Assembly: GCF_902506605.1 (NCBI RefSeq)
Contig: NZ_LR733979.1
Coordinates: 2,464,008 to 2,528,007, forward strand
Direction: 5' to 3'
Source of the DNA: Sphingomonas sp. AX6
GTDB lineage: Bacteria; Pseudomonadota; Alphaproteobacteria; Sphingomonadales; Sphingomonadaceae
Length of the DNA stretch: 64,000 bases
How positions within the stretch are numbered: position 1 is the first letter of the stretch; every line of letters starts with the position of its first letter. Under the pieces are notes generated by a model, which saw only the letters and a program-made list of their open reading frames with translations, searched no databases and had not been told where the DNA came from. Of this stretch, positions 62,625-64,000 are shown one piece after another. The position numbers and the translations under genes are program-made.

Positions 62625-63809
62625 TCATGGCGCTCGCATCATCGCGACAAAAAAGCCGTCCGTCGAGTGGGTAGCGGGGGTGAGCCGACGTCCCAGACCA
62701 TGCGGCGCCCCGATCGCGCCGTCGATTTCGACAACGGTCCAGCCCGGATTGCGCGTCACAAACGCCGCAACCTGGTCGCATCCTTCGGCATCCAGCAGCG
62801 AACAGACAATATGGACGAGTGCCCCGCCCGACTTGACGCAGCGGCTGCCGAGATCGAGCAGGCTGGACTGGGTCGCGGTCAGTCGTGCCAACCGATCGGG
62901 ATTGAGCCGCCAGCGCGCCTCCGGGTTGCGTCGCCAAGTGCCTGTGCCCGAACACGGCGCGTCGATCAGCACCAGATCGGCACTGGCGGTAAAACGTTCG
63001 AGGGCATGCGCCTCGCGTCCGCCATCGAGGAGCAGCGGTTCCGCGATGGTAACACCTGCCCGTTCGGCGCGTGCGGGCAGGCGCGACAACCGCCCGCGGT
63101 CGATATCGCTAGCCACGATCCGCCCACGATTCTCCATCATCGCGGCCAATGCCAGCGTTTTTCCGCCCCCACCTGCACACAGGTCGATGACGGTCATGCC
63201 GGGGGCGGCAGCGCTGGCCAGGCTGACGAACTGGCTTCCCGCATCCTGAACCTCGATCGCCCCCGATTCGAACAATTCATGGCGTTCGATCGAAGAATCG
63301 GGTGGCAGACGCAGGCCATTGGGCAATCCGGCGATCGGCTCGGCTTCGGGAAAGGCTTCGCGAACGGTCGCGACGTCGCCGCGCAGCGTGTTGACCCGGA
63401 TGTCGAGTGGCGCGCGGTCGAGCAACGCCGCCTGTTGGACCCGGTCGATCCCGCCTGCAGTCAGCATCCGGCCCAGCCATTTGGGGACCAGTCCGGTACG
63501 CGCCCGCGGTTCGTCGGGCTCGATCGCGGACGGCGCATGGCCCTCTCCACCGAAATGCACGGTCAGCTCGGGCTTGGTTTCGGCCAGTGCCAACATCGCC
63601 GCGCGACCGTTCTCAGGCCGCTCGCCCAGCAAACGGATCGCGTCATAGACCAGCCCCCGCACCGCGCGGCGGTCCTTCGACCCGGCATAGCGACGATCCG
63701 CGAAATAGCGTGCGATCAGGGTGTCCGCAGCGGCCCCGCCATCGCGGGCGGAGGTGATGATCGCATCGAGCAACTCGATGGCGGCCTGGGTACGTGCAGC
63801 GGGGATCAT
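62625..63809 (-). CDS. RsmB-like rRNA m5C methyltransferase
   Basis: 394 aa from the ATG at 63809; an in-frame 37-residue Arg-rich extension to 63920 is unlikely. A NusB-like N-terminal region (AAIELLDAIITSARDGGAA, RDRRAVRGLVYDAIRLL) precedes a Rossmann methyltransferase with IDLCAGGGGKTLALAAMM, the catalytic DAPCSGTGTWRRNPE and the second Cys in IVCSLLDAEG. This is the RsmB/Sun type, which methylates a cytosine in 16S rRNA. Confidence 0.87.
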   Translation of the reverse strand: MIPAARTQAAIELLDAIITSARDGGAAADTLIARYFADRRYAGSKDRRAVRGLVYDAIRLLGERPENGRAAMLALAETKPELTVHFGGEGHAPSAIEPDEPRARTGLVPKWLGRMLTAGGIDRVQQAALLDRAPLDIRVNTLRGDVATVREAFPEAEPIAGLPNGLRLPPDSSIERHELFESGAIEVQDAGSQFVSLASAAAPGMTVIDLCAGGGGKTLALAAMMENRGRIVASDIDRGRLSRLPARAERAGVTIAEPLLLDGGREAHALERFTASADLVLIDAPCSGTGTWRRNPEARWRLNPDRLARLTATQSSLLDLGSRCVKSGGALVHIVCSLLDAEGCDQVAAFVTRNPGWTVVEIDGAIGAPHGLGRRLTPATHSTDGFFVAMMRAP

Positions 63810-63891
63810 CTGGGGTTCCGATATTGTGTATTCCGGTGCCCTAGCAGCTTTTCGGCGCACCCACCTGTGTTGCTTTCTTCCGCCCCTTCCC

Positions 63892-64000
<109 letters not shown>

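Overview
The window looks like a chromosomal segment from a GC-rich alphaproteobacterium of the Sphingomonadaceae, most likely Sphingomonas or a close relative. The evidence is the dusB-ntrB-ntrC-ntrY-ntrX-hfq-hflX gene order, a tandem-domain Hfq, a fused IspDF, a TIGR02281-type aspartic protease, the lptD-surA-pdxA-rsmA block, and frequent GTG/TTG starts. About 53 kb (from 10.7 kb to the right end) is ordinary core genome. The first 10.6 kb is accessory.

Region 1 (1-4.1 kb) is a mosaic. It holds the start of a lipoprotein with a glucoamylase-like domain, a Tat-exported sulfatase, a 161-aa stump of an SbcD-like nuclease, a divergent WYL-domain regulator of the kind linked to phage-defence loci, and a short truncated gene with a CxxC motif. 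A perfect 10-bp inverted repeat lies between the nuclease stump and the WYL gene.

Region 2 (4.1-10.7 kb) is visibly AT-richer. An intact tRNA-Ser(TGA) is followed by a tightly overlapping three-gene operon on the minus strand: a 459-aa tyrosine recombinase, a 1088-aa second tyrosine recombinase with a C-terminal cysteine cluster, and a 193-aa partner. The layout resembles Tn554 tnpABC and the gamma-mobile-trio (GmtY/GmtZ/GmtX). A decayed IS5-like transposase and a second, inverted tRNA-Ser broken in its T-loop complete the region. I regard this as the most interesting part of the window.

Region 3 (10.7-34.8 kb) is housekeeping. It contains mltB, an RlpA/SPOR protein, dacC, tmk, holB, metG, tatD, a metallo-hydrolase, an aspartic protease, a MipA-like protein and mazG. 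On the minus strand it contains the dusB-ntrBC-ntrYX-hfq-hflX nitrogen and RNA regulation cluster. After that come ispDF, a small periplasmic protein, cinA, a RatA-like protein, lipA and a beta carbonic anhydrase. ispDF carries an in-frame 77-bp palindromic repeat, and related copies lie near 15.5 kb and 50.6 kb.

Region 4 (34.8-42.4 kb) is a Csu-type chaperone-usher pilus operon with four spore-coat-U-like subunits, followed by a gene-free regulatory stretch and two tRNA genes. Region 5 (42.4-64 kb) carries a WalW-like deacetylase, a kinase with a degenerate ATP site, an Lrp regulator, a TPR protein, gyrA, a DUF952 protein and a GbsR-like regulator with its own operator and two small membrane proteins. 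It continues with a YhhN protein, trmFO, holC-pepA, lptD-surA-pdxA-rsmA, a small TPR protein, an RsmB-like methyltransferase and the 3' end of guaB.
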